NCBI GenBank assembly: GCA_021442155.1
Contig: JAKCPB010000027.1
Location: 1-64,000, forward strand
Source: Cymbidium sinense
Taxonomy: Eukaryota > Streptophyta > Magnoliopsida > Asparagales > Orchidaceae
Length of the DNA: 64,000 nucleotides
Direction of reading: 5' to 3'
Each line of letters opens with the position of its first letter. Position 1 is the stretch's first letter. The notes under the pieces are model-generated. The model had not been told where the DNA came from and ran no database searches. It saw nothing but the letters and a program-made list of their open reading frames with translations. The position numbers and the translations under genes are program-made. This document shows positions 49,503 through 62,849 of the stretch, in pieces.

Positions 49503-52500
49503 ATTCGGCGAGATGGATGGACAGATCAATTTTACATTTTGGTCGGCCACCATCATCGGTGCCATAGTTCTTCCCATCAAGTCCACGTGGATCAATTTGA
49601 GTGGAGGATTTGGGAGGTGGCTCAAGGCTGGATTTGGGCTGATTGCATCTCCCTTGATCCCTTGGTTTTAGTTTGTAAGGGAGGTGTGTTAACTTACCTT
49701 CCTTTGGTAGAAGTCAAGCCCACTTAGGGTGGGCTAGGTGGCAGTGATACCCCATTTGGGGTGAGTGAGGGCTACCAAGTGATGGGAGAGTGGACTTTGC
49801 CAAAAAAAAAAAAGGTGGAATCCTATGTAAAGAGGCTTAACCAATGGGTAATCACCTTGGATTGGACTCATTTGGGTTTTTGGGCTACCCAAGATGAGTT
49901 TGGGTTGGGTTTGGTTAAGTTCCAAGTGGATATAGGTTGATTTCAAGGGGCTTGCTCAATTTGACCTTATAGGTCAAATTGGGCTAGGTTGGGTTGACCA
50001 ATTGGTAAAATTGGGTCAAACCAAAGCTTAGGTTTGGTTTAAATGATTAATTATTTTGGTTTCAAGTGGTTTCAATCAATTTGGCTTAGGTTTGATTTTG
50101 ACTCATCTAGAATCAAATGGATCAACTTGACCAATTTGACCAAATTGGCCAAATTGGCTTGGGTTGGGTGTTGGTTTAAGTTCAATTGGTCAATTGAAGA
50201 TGATTTTATGCTTTGGTTTAGATCAATTTTGATTTAATTTGGATTTTGGCCACTTTGACCCTTTAGGTCAATTTGGGCTATATCAATTGGGTTCAATTGG
50301 CCAAATTGAGATTATGGGTTTCTCAAGTTCAATAATCAATTTTCAATGAACTTCACATTAGTTGTAATCAATTTGGGTTGGATCATGATTTGACCCATTT
50401 TGGCCTTTTAGGTCAATTTGGATCAACTTTGGTCAAATGGCCACTTGGGTTTGGTTTGGCTCAATTGATGGTCAAGTCATGTTCAATCATTGATTATGAG
50501 TTGGTATCAATAATTTCAATTGATTTGGTGTATGATGAGTTTTTTGGCTAATTTGGGTTTCATTTGGGCTATGGTGACTTGGTTTGACCAATTGACTTGG
50601 TTTGACAATTTAGGCTTGATCATCCTAGGGTGATTAATGATGGTAAAGGTTTGGATGGGCTTAGTTCAATTCAATTTGGGTTGGATTAAAACTTGGTTCA
50701 TATGGGATCTTTAGGCCACTTTGAGTTAAGTGGACAAAAATGGGTCAATTGGCTTGGTTTTGGCTTGATTATGGTTTAGTTTAATTTATATATGAGTTTA
50801 GAATTGAAATATAAAACCAACTACAATCAATTTGGGCTATGATGGGGTTTGGTTCATTTAGGGTTTTAAGTCAAAAGGGCTAAGTTGCTCTTGACTTGAG
50901 TTGATTTCAATTTGGCTTGATGATTGTAGGTTTCATATATATTTGGATATGATTGAAGGAATGATTGATTCAAGAGAAATTCTATTGATTTTGGCTTAAT
51001 TTAGGTAACTTTGATTAAGTCCAAGGAATTATCTTAAAGGGTTTAAATTGAGTTTTGATTTAATTTTGGATATTATTTTGTCTATTTGAATTTATATTTC
51101 ATTTATATTTGTGAATAGAAATGAAGATATAAATTATTTATGAGATAATCAATTGAATTTGGAGTGGTTTGAAGGCAAATTTTGCAAAGCTCATGAAGGT
51201 AGGTCCATATGTCTTGGAAGGGAATTTATTTTACATTGATTTAATTTTGATCATTGGAATGTGTATTTCATTTATATTTGTAAAGATAATTGATGGAATA
51301 ATTTATTTATAAGAAAATCAATTTATTTTGAGTTGATTTGAATGGGATTTGGCTAAGCTCATGGAGGTAGGTCCATATTGGTTAACTTGGGATTTGATTG
51401 GATTTGGATTTAGTTCAATTTGGTTTTGGTTATTTGAGTTTATCTTTTATTTATATTTGTGAATATAAATGAAGATATGATTGATTCATGAAGAGATCAA
51501 TTAAGTTTGGCTTGAATTGGGTGGAGATTTGGCTAAGCCCATGGAATTCAATCATAAGGCTTAAGGAGGATTTGGGAGTTTAAATTTGATCTGGGTTTCA
51601 ATCATTTGGAGTTGGACTTGAATTTGATAAATGATTGAGGGATTGAATTGATATTTTAGAAAATCAATTGAATTTGGATTGATTTAAATTTGGTTAAGGG
51701 CCAAGTTCATAAGATAAAATCATATGGCTTATGTAGGATTTTGATTTTGATTTGATCATGGGTTTCAATCATTTGATTTAGAATTTAGAGTTGCATTTGG
51801 TATTTGAATTGAATTTGAGATTTTGTTTGAGGAGGTGCACATAGGTTGGGTTTAGGCCATGGATGGGCAAGTCTCCCTAAATACTTAAGGCATAACCTAC
51901 CCAATGACTAACCCTTCTAAGACTCTAGGCTTAGATTAAGTGTTCACCTAATCACTAGAAGTGTCTTAAGACTAAGGAGCTCTTAGTGTCTATGAGAGTC
52001 CTAGATCTATGATGAGGAGGTTGATAACTCACTCTAAAGTGAGGTCAACAACTACACACAAAACAAAGGTTAGCTAAACATACATACAATCTAGTAGTTA
52101 TATTTATAATTTGGACTTAGCACCCAACATGAGTAACCAAGCTCACATGTCCTAACTTGGATTTGCTTAAGGGCATAAGCAACCTACAAGCAAAATATTT
52201 ATATTTTTTATAATGAGCCCTTAAGCATAATCCCACTAAAAAAAATATGATTAGGCTAAGAGCTGCCTAACATCTAGTCTATGAAGAATACACCCTAGCA
52301 TCCGTCTAAAATAATATATCATAAAACAAAACATACAAGATAAATACACCATCCTAACTTAGGACTAGAAGTGGTGACTTAATTCTAATATGTGTGTTAA
52401 GGCTTTGTGTGCTATGTCTTACTATGCATTAGATTCATACTTTTGTTTTTTGTAGAAGAATTTAATTTAAAATAAATTATTAATTTCACTTTAAAGTTAT

Positions 52501-52982
52501 TTAATTGATTCAAAAAATTTAATTTGCATTTTCTCTTCATTTTATTTACACTTAGAAACTAAGTTTTATAAAAAGAGGGAAGAGAATTACCTCTTTCATC
52601 CTACCTTAAGCCACTCTAGTATGTTGATTTGATTTAGTTCTCTTTAGTTAATGACTTATTACACATTTTTAAATTAATCCTAAGTTTTGGTTCACTTTAA
52701 ATAACTTTATTCAATATGGAAGGCATCTTAAAATTAATCTAATTGAATTAATATCACATGACATATATTAACTCATTCCTTTTCATCACATGTAACATGC
52801 ATATGATTCTAATCCTAACTATATCTATACATGCAATATGTTTTATCACACTTATATGATGAATGTATATATGTGTATTTAAAGTTTATATTCTTTTATG
52901 TGATTGAGTTATTTAATCATATTAGTTAAAATTTCTATCTAAATTCTTATATAAAAATACATATGGATGAATTTAAATAGGT

Positions 52983-53560
52983 ATGTGTCATTATTAACCG
53001 TGAAATGAGGTAATCAAATGACCTCATTGGGGCTATCTAAATCCATATTCCCATGATGTCCAAACTATATACCCATTTGCATTCAAACATATGTAAATTT
53101 ATATACATGAATATGAGAAAAAAAGCTCTACATGACTAATTATTCCAAACACTTGATCAATTATGGATGCATGGCTTTTTTGGAAAAGAGGGATTTTCAT
53201 CCTTTACCACACATATATATACATGTAAAGAGAAATGAGCAAGTACATGTCTTTGTTAACCAAGAAAGTGAGGTAATCAAATGACCTCCTTGGGGCTAAC
53301 TAAAGCCTTGTATTCCCCATGTCCATATATATACTTTGCTATCTCACTACACATGAATGTATATAGAGAGGAAGAAAATCATGCAAAATTATATTTTCTT
53401 TGATTTAGACATTTATGTATTTGAAACAAAATTCCATCCCAATTTTAATGTAGAAACACATGTAAATAAAATCAAATAAGTATGTGTCATTGTTAAACCA
53501 GAAGTGAGGTAATCAAATGACCTCCTTGGGGCTAACTAAAGCCTCATTCCTGGATGTCTA
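52983..53560 (-). repeat. three 85-bp LTR sub-repeats, solo LTR
   Basis: The units near 52983, 53245 and 53482 have the core gaggtaatcaaatgacc. Confidence 0.8.
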
Positions 53561-54780
53561 AACTATATACTTATTCAAGTACATGTACATGTAGACTACA
53601 TATTAATTAAGGAAAAGAAGGCTTTACTTTACATATCTAAGCTATAAGCACATACAAACTTGTATGTATTCATAACAACTATCACTCTAATCAATGTAAT
53701 TGATTTAGAAATTTTGGAAAATAATTTGAATTTATTAGTGATAATATCCACACATATTATAAATTAATCCAATACATGAAAGCTTACCTAAAGAAAAAAA
53801 AATCATTTGACTTAATTAATTTTGAAAAGATGAATGCATGATTTCAAATGACATACAATATTTAACATGATTGGAAAGGAATGAATAAACATAAACACAT
53901 GATTTCATTCAATTAAATTAATTCTTAAGGACAATCATATCAAATAAAGCTATTTATAACAAACCAAAGCTTCTTTAATGCCATTTTTAATTTCATGTTT
54001 GATTTGGTTTAAGGATGTGAGAAAGTTTTACTGATCCTAATCCATTCTCATGTTTGTTAATTAAGTTGGTTTAATGAAATGATTAAGTTGATTTCATGAG
54101 TTAATTAAGTTGTAACATGCATTAAATACATTAATTAACCCTTTCATATGTTACATTAACATAATCATCCAATAATTATGAGCCAACTGATATGCATGAA
54201 TTGAAAATTAAATTATCAATGATCCTAAGAAATAAAAGGGACTAATGCAATTAGCTCATAATTAATGGTTAATCAAGTTAAGGAACTTAATTAAGTACTA
54301 TTATCATTTTCACACATGTGGGTTAACCATAATTTTCTTAAATGGCTTTAGGTTGTTAAACACCCAATACCTACCCAAGATTTACTTAATTAAAATTTGA
54401 TATGATTATGATTTCAATTTAACTAATTATGTAGTTTAATTAATTAATTAAGCCTTGATTGATTTAATTAATGAAATGAACTTAGGAAATAGATTAGGAA
54501 GGAGGCCATAACCTTGTCCCATGGGTTCATTCACTGAACAATGATTAACCACTTAATTAATTACTTTTTTTATAATTTAAGATTAATAATGATTAATTAA
54601 CTTAAAAAAAAGTAATTAAAGCTTAATTTGTCAATTTTCCTAATTAATTAAGCAATATATCCCAAGAAAATTGTAGAGGGCAGATGTCATCTCATTAGAT
54701 TAACCCATAAAGTTTAGGCTAATTACTTAAGTAATTAAGGAATTATTAATTAAATTTGTAATCAAATCTTAATTAATCTA

Positions 54781-54784
<4 letters not shown>

Positions 54785-54868
<84 letters not shown>
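54785..54868. repeat. (TA)n microsatellite
   Basis: An uninterrupted TA run of about 84 bases in the AT-rich part of the solo LTR. It is absent from the other copies. Confidence 0.95.
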
Positions 54869-54871
<3 letters not shown>

Positions 54872-55743
54872 TTTTATAATTAGTTATGATTTTTACAAAT
54901 TTTAGCCATTTAAACACATTAATTAAGCCTAATTAACCCAATCCCATCGATGCCATGCGGTGCACTATCGCAGCTTTCCACATGGCACCAGGATTGGTTA
55001 TTAAAATAATCCTAGTCGATGCTTTGCGTGGTGGTGCATGCACTTTCTCATACCGTCCGATCTAAGATCGAATGACCATGATTAATCCCGGCATAATAGG
55101 ATTAAATCATATCAATCTATATAATCTATCATGACCATCCATTTTGATCATATAGAATGGATGGTGCATAATCAATCATCATGAGCAAGGGAGAATGAAG
55201 TATATGCCATTGCTTGCATGATCCGAGCTCACCATCAAATTGACTCAACAGATCCCACTTCATGTGAAGGATCTAAGGGGATCCATCGGTTAAGATCACA
55301 TGGCATGCAATCTTTCTTCAAAAGCTAACATATATTTCACCCAAGGTCAATTTTAATGGAATACCTCAGCTCAAGCAGGTGGAAAATCTGAGGAAGCTTC
55401 ATCTAGTGGAGACAAAGCTCCCAACACGAGCTATGATTTGGTATAGTTGCTCAAAAGACTAATACCCCAAGCTTGGGAGGCGGAGTTGATTGAAGCCCAC
55501 CCTTGATCATGGGAAGCTTGGGGAATGATTCATTTTTCATGATTGGCTCAAAGATGGAGTGTGTGTAAAGTTAATTGCACTTTAGTTGTGGTTTGAGCAA
55601 ATGGGAATCAAGGGAGGATGCCCTATTTGCTTGAAAGAAACTAAGAATAGGGAGGCTTGGGGTTTTGGAAAAGCCCTGAAACTCTCTTAAGGATGCTTTA
55701 TCTCTCACTAAGGATGCCCTAAGCTCACACCATTTTGGATTGA

Positions 55744-55766
55744 AATGAGGGGTTATACCCCTCATT
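55744..55766 (-). promoter_or_regulatory. palindromic TATA block, solo LTR
   Basis: The 9-base arms AATGAGGGG and CCCCTCATT enclose TTATA with no mismatch. Confidence 0.5.
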
Positions 55767-58116
55767 CCCAAATCGGATGGTTCGGTGAGTTTGGAAGTTT
55801 TGGTTGTCCCACCATCGGTGGTGGTAGGAATGATAGAGAATCATCCTAGGTGGCTCTTGATTGCCCAAGGCTTGGGAGGTGGTCCAAGAAGGATTAGTGG
55901 GTGTCCTTGGGTTTCCATGTGCACCAATGGGAGGGTGAGGTGATTTCACCACCATGGCTCCAACCACTCCTTGGGTCGGTTGGGAACTATCCTGCCTAGG
56001 TGGACCATTGGGAGAGTGCCAAGTGGCTAAGAAATAAAATGACCACTTACATTAGTTGATTTGTCTCATATGATACCCTTGATCCAAGGATAAAATGGTC
56101 ATTTAGCATTGAATTTGATGTGGAGATTTGAAATGAGTCAAAGTGGGTTAGCCCAAATATCAAGTGATTTGGAGTTCATTTGGTTGGGTTCACTCAATTT
56201 GGCTCTAATAGGTTAAATTGGGTCAGGTTGGGTCAAGTTGACCAATTGGTCAAATTAGGTCAAACAAAGGGTGGGCCAAGTTATATGATCATTTGGGATG
56301 TATTTGTGTCATTGGTTTGGTTTGATTTAGCTTAGATTTGATTTTGACTCATTTGAGTTCAAATGGGCCAAATGGGTTAAGTTGACCAATTTGACCAAAT
56401 TAGCCAAATTGTCTTAGGTTAGGTGTTGGTTTGGGTTTGGTTGACCAATTGAAAAAATTGTAGGCTTTGGTTTCAAGTAATTTGGATTTGATTTTGATTT
56501 AGGCCAATTTAACCATTTAGGTCAATTGGGATAAGTCAATTGCTCAATTTGGTCAATTGGGTCTAATCATGGCTTTGGTCAAGTTTAATAATCAATTTGG
56601 AATGAACTTGAGCCATTGGTTATAATAAATTTGGTTCAAATTTTGATTTGACCCAATTTGGCCTTTTAGGTCAATTTGGGTTAACTTGGGTCAAGAGGGC
56701 CAATTGGGTTTGGTTTGGCTTAATTGAAGGTCAAGTCATGTTCAAATATTAATTTTGAGTTGGTATGAATCATTAGTTTCAAGGGATTTTTGCTTAGGTT
56801 TGGCTAGTTTGAGTTCATATGGATTCGAGTTTACTTGGTCAAAGGATCAAGTTGACTTGCTTTGACCCAATTATAAAATTAATCAACCTAGGATGATCGA
56901 TAAATATGATGGGAGGTTTTGATGGGCTTGGTTCAATCCAATTTGGGTAGGATTGGATCTTGGCTCAAATTGTCAAATTAATCACTTTCAAGTGGACCAA
57001 GTTGGGGATTTTGGGTTGAGTTTGATTTAGTTGAGTTTATAAATGAATTTGGGATTGATATATAAATTCAATTACAATTGGTTTGGGTTCAAATGGGTTT
57101 TGGTTCACTTGAGAATTTTAAGTCAAATAGGCTAAGTTGGGTTTGACTTGGGTTGCTTTTGGTTTGGCTTGATGATTGTGGATTTTATTTATATTTGTGA
57201 ATATGAATGAAGGTATGATTGATTCATGAGATAATTAATTGAAATTTAGTTTTGGAATGAAGAAATTTGGCTAAGTCCATGGAGTTGGCTCATGTGGCTT
57301 AAGTTTGGATTTTGATTTAGTTTGATTTAATTTTGATGATTTAAATGCATATTTCATATTTGTGAAGATGATTGAAGATATTAATTGATTATGAGAAAAT
57401 TAATTTAGTTTGAAGTGATTTGAAGGCAAACTTGGCTAAGCTCATAAATGTAGGTCATAGGGCTTAAAAAGGGTTTTGATTTAATTTGATTTAATTTGAT
57501 TTAGCTTTGATCATTTAATTTGTATTTAGAAAGATGATTGAAGATATAAATTGATTATGAGACAATTAATTAATTTTGATTAATTTAAAGGGGTTTTTAC
57601 TAAATTCATAAAATTAGTTTAAAGGAGTTAGAAGGATTTTGTATGATTACAATTTTGGCAAATTGGATTTGGAATTAAGTTTGATTGTAAGTTTGATAGA
57701 TTGATTGAAAATTTGAATTGATATTTGAGAAAATCACTTGAATTTAGATTGGATTTGAATTTGGCTAAGTTAAGTCCATAAGATAAAATCATAGGGCTTA
57801 GGTTGATTTTGAACTTGGATTTGATCATGAGCTTCAAACATTTGGCTTGGAATTTGGATTTGGATGTGGTATTTGAAATGAATTTGAGGTTTGTTTATGG
57901 CTTAAGAAGGTGAACATGGATTTAGTTTAGGCTATGGGGTAGGTGGATCTCTTTATATCCTAAACCATATCCTAATCCTATTCTAAATCTCTAGGCTTAG
58001 GTTATGTGTACATCTAAGTGCTAGAAGTGTCTTATGACTAAGGAAGTCTTAATGTCTAGAAGACTCTTAGGTCTAAGAAGAGGGGATGAGAACTCACTCC
58101 AAAAGTGAGGTTAACA

Positions 58117-58123
58117 ATGATTA
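58117..58123. repeat. target-site repeat ATGATTA, right
   Basis: It matches 16444-16450 and marks the point where the outermost LTR resumes. Confidence 0.65.
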
Positions 58124-59164
58124 ATTATAATTCTAAATAATAAAAATTCATCAATTAAATTCCTTTAATCATGAATTAACATTAAATGGATGAGGGAAAG
58201 TAGCTAGGGCCTCTTTTCTAATTTCTTTTCCAAATTTCATTCTATTAAAGAGGATTGACTAATATGAGATTTTATTAAGGAATTAATTTATTTATTAATG
58301 ATAAAATCAAATCAAATTAAGATGTTAATCACTTCAGATAATTAACAATCAAATTAAGGGTTCCTCTTTATGTGTTTAATAACATAAATACCTTTAAGGA
58401 AATTATGATTAACCCATAAGTATGGGAAAATCATAAAAGTATGTAATTATGTTCTTTAACTTAATTAATCTTTAATCATGGTCCAATTGCATTAAGTCAT
58501 TTAGAGCATTGCAAATTTTATTTTTACCCATGTCCATATCATTTTGTGGCTCATGATTAAATGAATAATCAAATTAAAGAAGCATAGGAAAGGGTAACTA
58601 AATGATTTGATTAACAACCCAACTTAACTAATTCATAAAATCCTTATAATTATCTTTCTTTAAACCAATTATGATTGCCAATTTGGGAATGGGATTAAAA
58701 TAGCAAAAGATAATCTCTCTTCTTTAAGTTCAATCCAAATCCAAAATTTAAATTAATAAGAAGCTTTTGATTTTCAAATGGTTTTATTTAATGTAATCAT
58801 CATTAGAAATTAGTGTAGTTGAATGAATCATATGGTTGTGTTTAGATATTCCTTTTCAATCATTTTAAATGTTGAATGCCATGTGACCCCATGCATTCAT
58901 GTGTTTTTAAATTCAAATGAATTAAATGAAATTTATTTATGTATGCTTGCATGTGTTGGCTAATTTATTATATGTGTGGCTATTATCACTATTAAACTCA
59001 AATATATTTCTCAAAGTTTATAAGTTAGTAATAATCTTTGGAATGATGATGGTTATAGATATATAGGACTTGCATGTATTTATAGCTTATGCATGTGAAT
59101 GTGAAGCTCTCTTTCTTATGATTCATATATAAATTTACATAAGATTGAATGATAATGGGTATAT

Positions 59165-59628
59165 AGTCGGACATCCCAAATACGAGGCTTTAAGTAGCCC
59201 CAAGGAGATCATTTGATTATCTCACTTCCTTGTTAACAAAGGCACATACTCATTTAATCTCATTCCTATGTATATTGGTATTATAATTTGGATAGAGCTT
59301 TAATTCACATGTATAAATAATTCAATCAAAATACAATTTTTTGTATGATTTTCATTCTTCCAATTATGTATATATTTATATGTATTTAAGATAGCAAGTA
59401 TATAGTCCGGACATCCCTAGAATACAAGGCTTTAAGTTGCCCCAAGGAGGTCATTTATTATCTCACTTCCTTGGTTAACATGGCACATATTTGCTTACAT
59501 CTTTTATACATGTGTATGTGTATTTGATTAAAGGATGATAATCCTCTTTTCTATTAAAAATACATGCATCCATAGCCACTTAACTCATTAAAATATATTG
59601 CATGTAAATGTAGCTCTATTTCTTATAA

Positions 59629-59727
<99 letters not shown>

Positions 59728-59835
59728 TTGAATGTTAATAAGTATATATTCTAGACATCCCGTGAATACGAGGCTTTAAGTAGTCCCAAGGAGGTCATCT
59801 AATTATCTCACTTCCATGGTTAGCAAAGGCGCATT
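59165..59835 (+). repeat. three 85-bp LTR sub-repeats, outermost LTR
   Basis: The units near 59165, 59405 and 59752 read ggacatccc, tacgaggctttaagtagcccc, aaggaggtcatttgattatc and cttggttaac. A microsatellite has expanded between the second and third. Confidence 0.8.
59632..59723. repeat. compound (AT)n(GT)n microsatellite
   Basis: About 45 bases of AT run into about 45 bases of TG/GT, between two LTR sub-repeats. Confidence 0.95.
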
Positions 59836-62450
59836 ACTTATCTAATTTATTCCATATGTAGATTGCATTATAATTTGGATAGAGGTTTAATTTACATGTA
59901 TGAATAATTCAATCAAGCAAAAATTTGATTACCAAATATATGTATTCATTCATTATTCAAGTGCTTAAATATATTGAATGTATAGGTACACTAAGGGTTA
60001 AATCATTTGCATGTTATGGGTGATGGAAAGGAATGACTTAGCATATTCTATGTGATGGTAATTCAATTACATTAATCTTAAGATGCCTTTCATATCGAAT
60101 ATGCTCTTTTAATGTTAACTCAAACTTAGGATTAATGAGACATTTAATAAGTTATTCACTAAAGAAAACTAAACCATAAGAATGTACTTTAGAAAGTGTC
60201 TTAGGGTAGGGATGAAGGAGGTTAAGCCTCTTTCTCTCTTTAAAACACTTAAATATTAAGTAAATCAAGTGAAACAAAATAAAATACAAAACTAAAACTT
60301 ACAAATTATCTAAACAACTTGAAATGAAGCCAACCTTCATGTTAAATTAAATAATTTTCAAACTTAGGCAATCGTAATTCAAATGCTTAGCTAAAACATA
60401 CTATTCCAAGCCTCAACACATAGTTTAGAATTAAGCTACCACTTCTAGTCCTAAGTTAGGATGGTGTATGTGTGATGTTATATTTGTTTTGTGGTATAGT
60501 ATTTTAGACTGGATGATAGGGAGTATAACTCATAGACTAGATGTTAGGCATTAGCCTAATATTATTTCATTAATTGTGCTTCGCTCAAAAATAAATATGA
60601 ATATTCTCTTTATAGGTTGCTTAGCTCCTAAGTATAATCCAAGTTAGGACATGTGGACTTGATTACCCATGTACATGGTGCTAAGTCCAAATTATGTAAT
60701 ATACCTATTTGGGATTATATGTGTTTAGCTAACCACTATTTTGTAGGTGTAGTTAGATTTACTTTTCTAAAAATATAATTTTGTTATAGGAATTAGGATT
60801 AGTGCTATGGTGATTAGGATGAGTAGTGGCTAGAAGGCTTAGTCCTGGGAGGCCTTGTGATGCCTTGAAGCAAATCAAATCAAAGAAGAGAGAAGAAGAA
60901 AGAAATGAAGAGGTGAAGACCCCATAACATCTAATTTAATTTTAACCGTAAATATTCTTTTTTTTATTCCAGTTGTATAAGGGTAGCTGCTACCCAACTT
61001 TTTATTTTTGGGGTATGCGGTGGCACCCCATACCGACCTCTTATTCTTTCACAATAGTTTATAAAAATGATTGATGTTATGTTTAGCTTGCTCATCATGA
61101 CTCCATCTTTTCATAGTTTCTTTATGATTAATGATTAAATGGTGGCTAGTGGTAGGCTCTTAGGATAAAACTAATTTTTCTATCCCAATCAATAACTCAT
61201 AATTAAATTCTAAACAACTCACAACCTCATCATAAAGCTTAGGTTATAATTAATAAGATAATTAAAATTAACCCCTTAGTTGTATGTTGTATATCCAACA
61301 TCATGCATAACATCTTCTATCACTCTTGAAAAATGAGGGCATCCATTCTTGCACTTTAGGGCTTGACTTATGAGAGCATCCCCTTATGATGGAGCTTCAC
61401 CCTCTTTCTCTTGATTTAACCTAGAACTAAATGTCATCATGCATTTAGGCATAAAAAATCCCAAAGCCTTTGTCCAAATGATTGTGTCAAAATAATATAA
61501 AATTTGAAAAGATATTACATTTTAGATTAAGTCATATGCTCATACCACTCATGTTCTAGTCTCTTAGAGTCGGTTTAGGACTTTATTTTGTTTTAAAATT
61601 AAATAACAAGCCAAACCATCTTATAATTTTATAAGATCCAACCTACATGATTTTGAATCATAGGAGGTGTTAGTGGCGACCACTCTATGTGGTTGTAAGT
61701 CCAAAGAGTCAAACGGTCAATCTTCTCTTTTGGGATAGACCCTTATGTTCTCTCACTTAGATTATCATAGGATGCTTTATCTTGTGTTAAAGCTCCCTAG
61801 ATTTAGGATCGAGGTTTCTTTTCCTTTAAGCTATGAGCATAAATCCTCACCTCTTAGGCATCTCCACAATCTTGTATTGATGGATTATAAGCCCTAGTAA
61901 TCTAATAAAATTTCAACTTAAATAAATAAATTCTCTCACTTTCAAAAGTATAAATCCTCACCATATAATATATTGGAATGCTCACTAGGCTTCCTAGTAT
62001 CATGTGCATTTCTACTTATTTTCTTTTGGATTCCAAAATTAAGTCTTCTAATTCTCTCACACTTGATTTTCCAAAATAACTAATCATTTGATAGTCTTAA
62101 CCTTGAAATCTTTGGAGATAATGATTGACTACTTTAATCGAGAGTTTTCTTAGAAAGTTTCTATATCCTATGATGTAATTAACTATGGAGTCTTACCTCC
62201 ATAGGGAACTAAATTAGCTTAAAATAAACCCACTTTATTTTTTCTATGTAAACTATGAAAAGAATCTCGGTATATACAAAGACCCATTAGGCCTTAAGAG
62301 TCCTTATTAGATGATTACATCATTGAAGGGTGATTCTTTCATCTTTTGAGATAGTACATCATACATCAATGTCATACATGATTACTTTAATAACTACCCC
62401 ATACGATCTGCGTGGTGTCCACACAATCTATCCAAAAATAAACACCATGA

Positions 62451-62470
62451 TTTTTCGACAACTTTGAGTG
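62451..62470 (+). promoter_or_regulatory. worn primer-binding site of the outermost element
   Basis: Directly after the LTR the sequence tttttcgacaactttgag aligns with the minus element's tttttggcaactcttggg. The following 'ctctcttcat.tttagtagat.attat' also matches, so both are the same leader. Confidence 0.5.
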
Positions 62471-62849
62471 TTCCTCTCTTCATGTTTAGTAGATGATTAT
62501 GTCTCGCATCGATAATGGACTTATATTTTATATAAGCCCAAGGCTATCCTTCTTTCCATTGGACCCTTTGATTATTTCAACCTTAAGGAAAGGTGGTCAA
62601 CATCTTTTAGATTTTAAGACCTCATTCCATGTAGGTCTTAAAACCTCTATTGGGTCCCCAAAGGAAAAAATAAATTAACTAAAGAAAGGAAATTAACCTA
62701 ATATAAATCAAACAAATTAAGAAACTCTTACCACTAGCTTGGTAAAATAAAGTTTATCCCATATTTAACTAAAATTCAATAAAATCCAAAGTAAAACAAA
62801 GAGAAATCTTTTACAAAGTTTTCAAACATCTTTTCAAAATGAAATTAAT
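62471..62849 (+). other. leader of the outermost element, first part
   Basis: It is homologous to 44216-43820 in reverse ('gggtccccaa', 'aaaacct', 'agcttggtaaa'). It is non-coding; the 61-codon frame at 62493 has no counterpart in the other leader. Confidence 0.5.

Larger units (their letters stand above)
18107..52050 (-). mobile_element. complete, degenerate giant Tat-type Ty3/gypsy retrotransposon
   Basis: The element spans 33.9 kb, or 26.4 kb without the LTR nested at 26952-34522. In its own sense (minus) the order is 5' LTR, primer-binding site, leader with hairpin array, leader frame, gag region, protease, RT, RNase H, integrase, 3' untranslated region with tandem repeats, and 3' LTR. 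It sits in a solo LTR: the sequence on its left ends 'aactct' and on its right begins 'actac', next to the unbroken family consensus 'aactacac'. The target duplication is therefore about ACTNN, degraded. All coding parts carry stops and frameshifts, so it cannot be autonomous. By eye its two LTRs match at roughly nine in ten positions in the stretch I compared (20705-20960 against 46723-46980), which is closer than either is to the host solo LTR. Confidence 0.8.
44241..52050 (-). mobile_element. 5' LTR of the inner element (subtype A, 7.8 kb)
   Basis: On the plus strand it runs from TGTGGCATTTATTTTTTTAG to gtgaggtcaaca, and it aligns throughout with 18107-25891. Sub-repeats lie at 46723, 46987 and 47216; the CTTATACAACC block at 45567; the palindrome at 49487-49502; a TTGACC-rich section at 49950-50760. 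Transcription would start inside this LTR and run towards lower coordinates. The 121-codon frame at 49362 is a chance frame in the LTR. Confidence 0.8.
52051..58116 (-). mobile_element. minus-strand solo LTR (subtype A), second part
   Basis: It starts 'actacacacaaaacaaaggttagctaaac', which corresponds to 19762 onward in the inner LTR, exactly where the part at 16451-18106 stops. It continues to the LTR end gtgaggttaaca at 58116, then ATGATTA. It holds sub-repeats at 52983, 53245 and 53482, a TTGACC-rich section at 56200-57170 and the palindrome at 55744-55766. It is more diverged than the two inner LTRs are from each other, as expected for an older host. Confidence 0.8.
58117..62448 (+). mobile_element. 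outermost plus-strand 5' LTR, second part
   Basis: It resumes the AT-rich part interrupted at 16450 and continues in plus orientation: 'gtgtggctattatcac' at 58972, sub-repeats at 59165, 59405 and 59752, the GTTGTATAAGGGTAG block at 60972, 'ctcacctcttaggca' at 61848, and an LTR end aaaataaacacca near 62446. A primer-binding-like sequence follows, so this is a 5' LTR and its element continues past the window. Confidence 0.8.

Noticed and set aside
49362..49727. 121-codon frame, the longest in the window
   Set aside because: It lies in the conserved middle of an LTR. The homologous stretches at 23409, 31684 and 55725 have different frames and stops, so it is chance.
52051..58116. separate truncated LTR next to the inner element
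   Set aside because: Its start continues exactly where 16451-18106 stops, so both are one LTR split by insertion.
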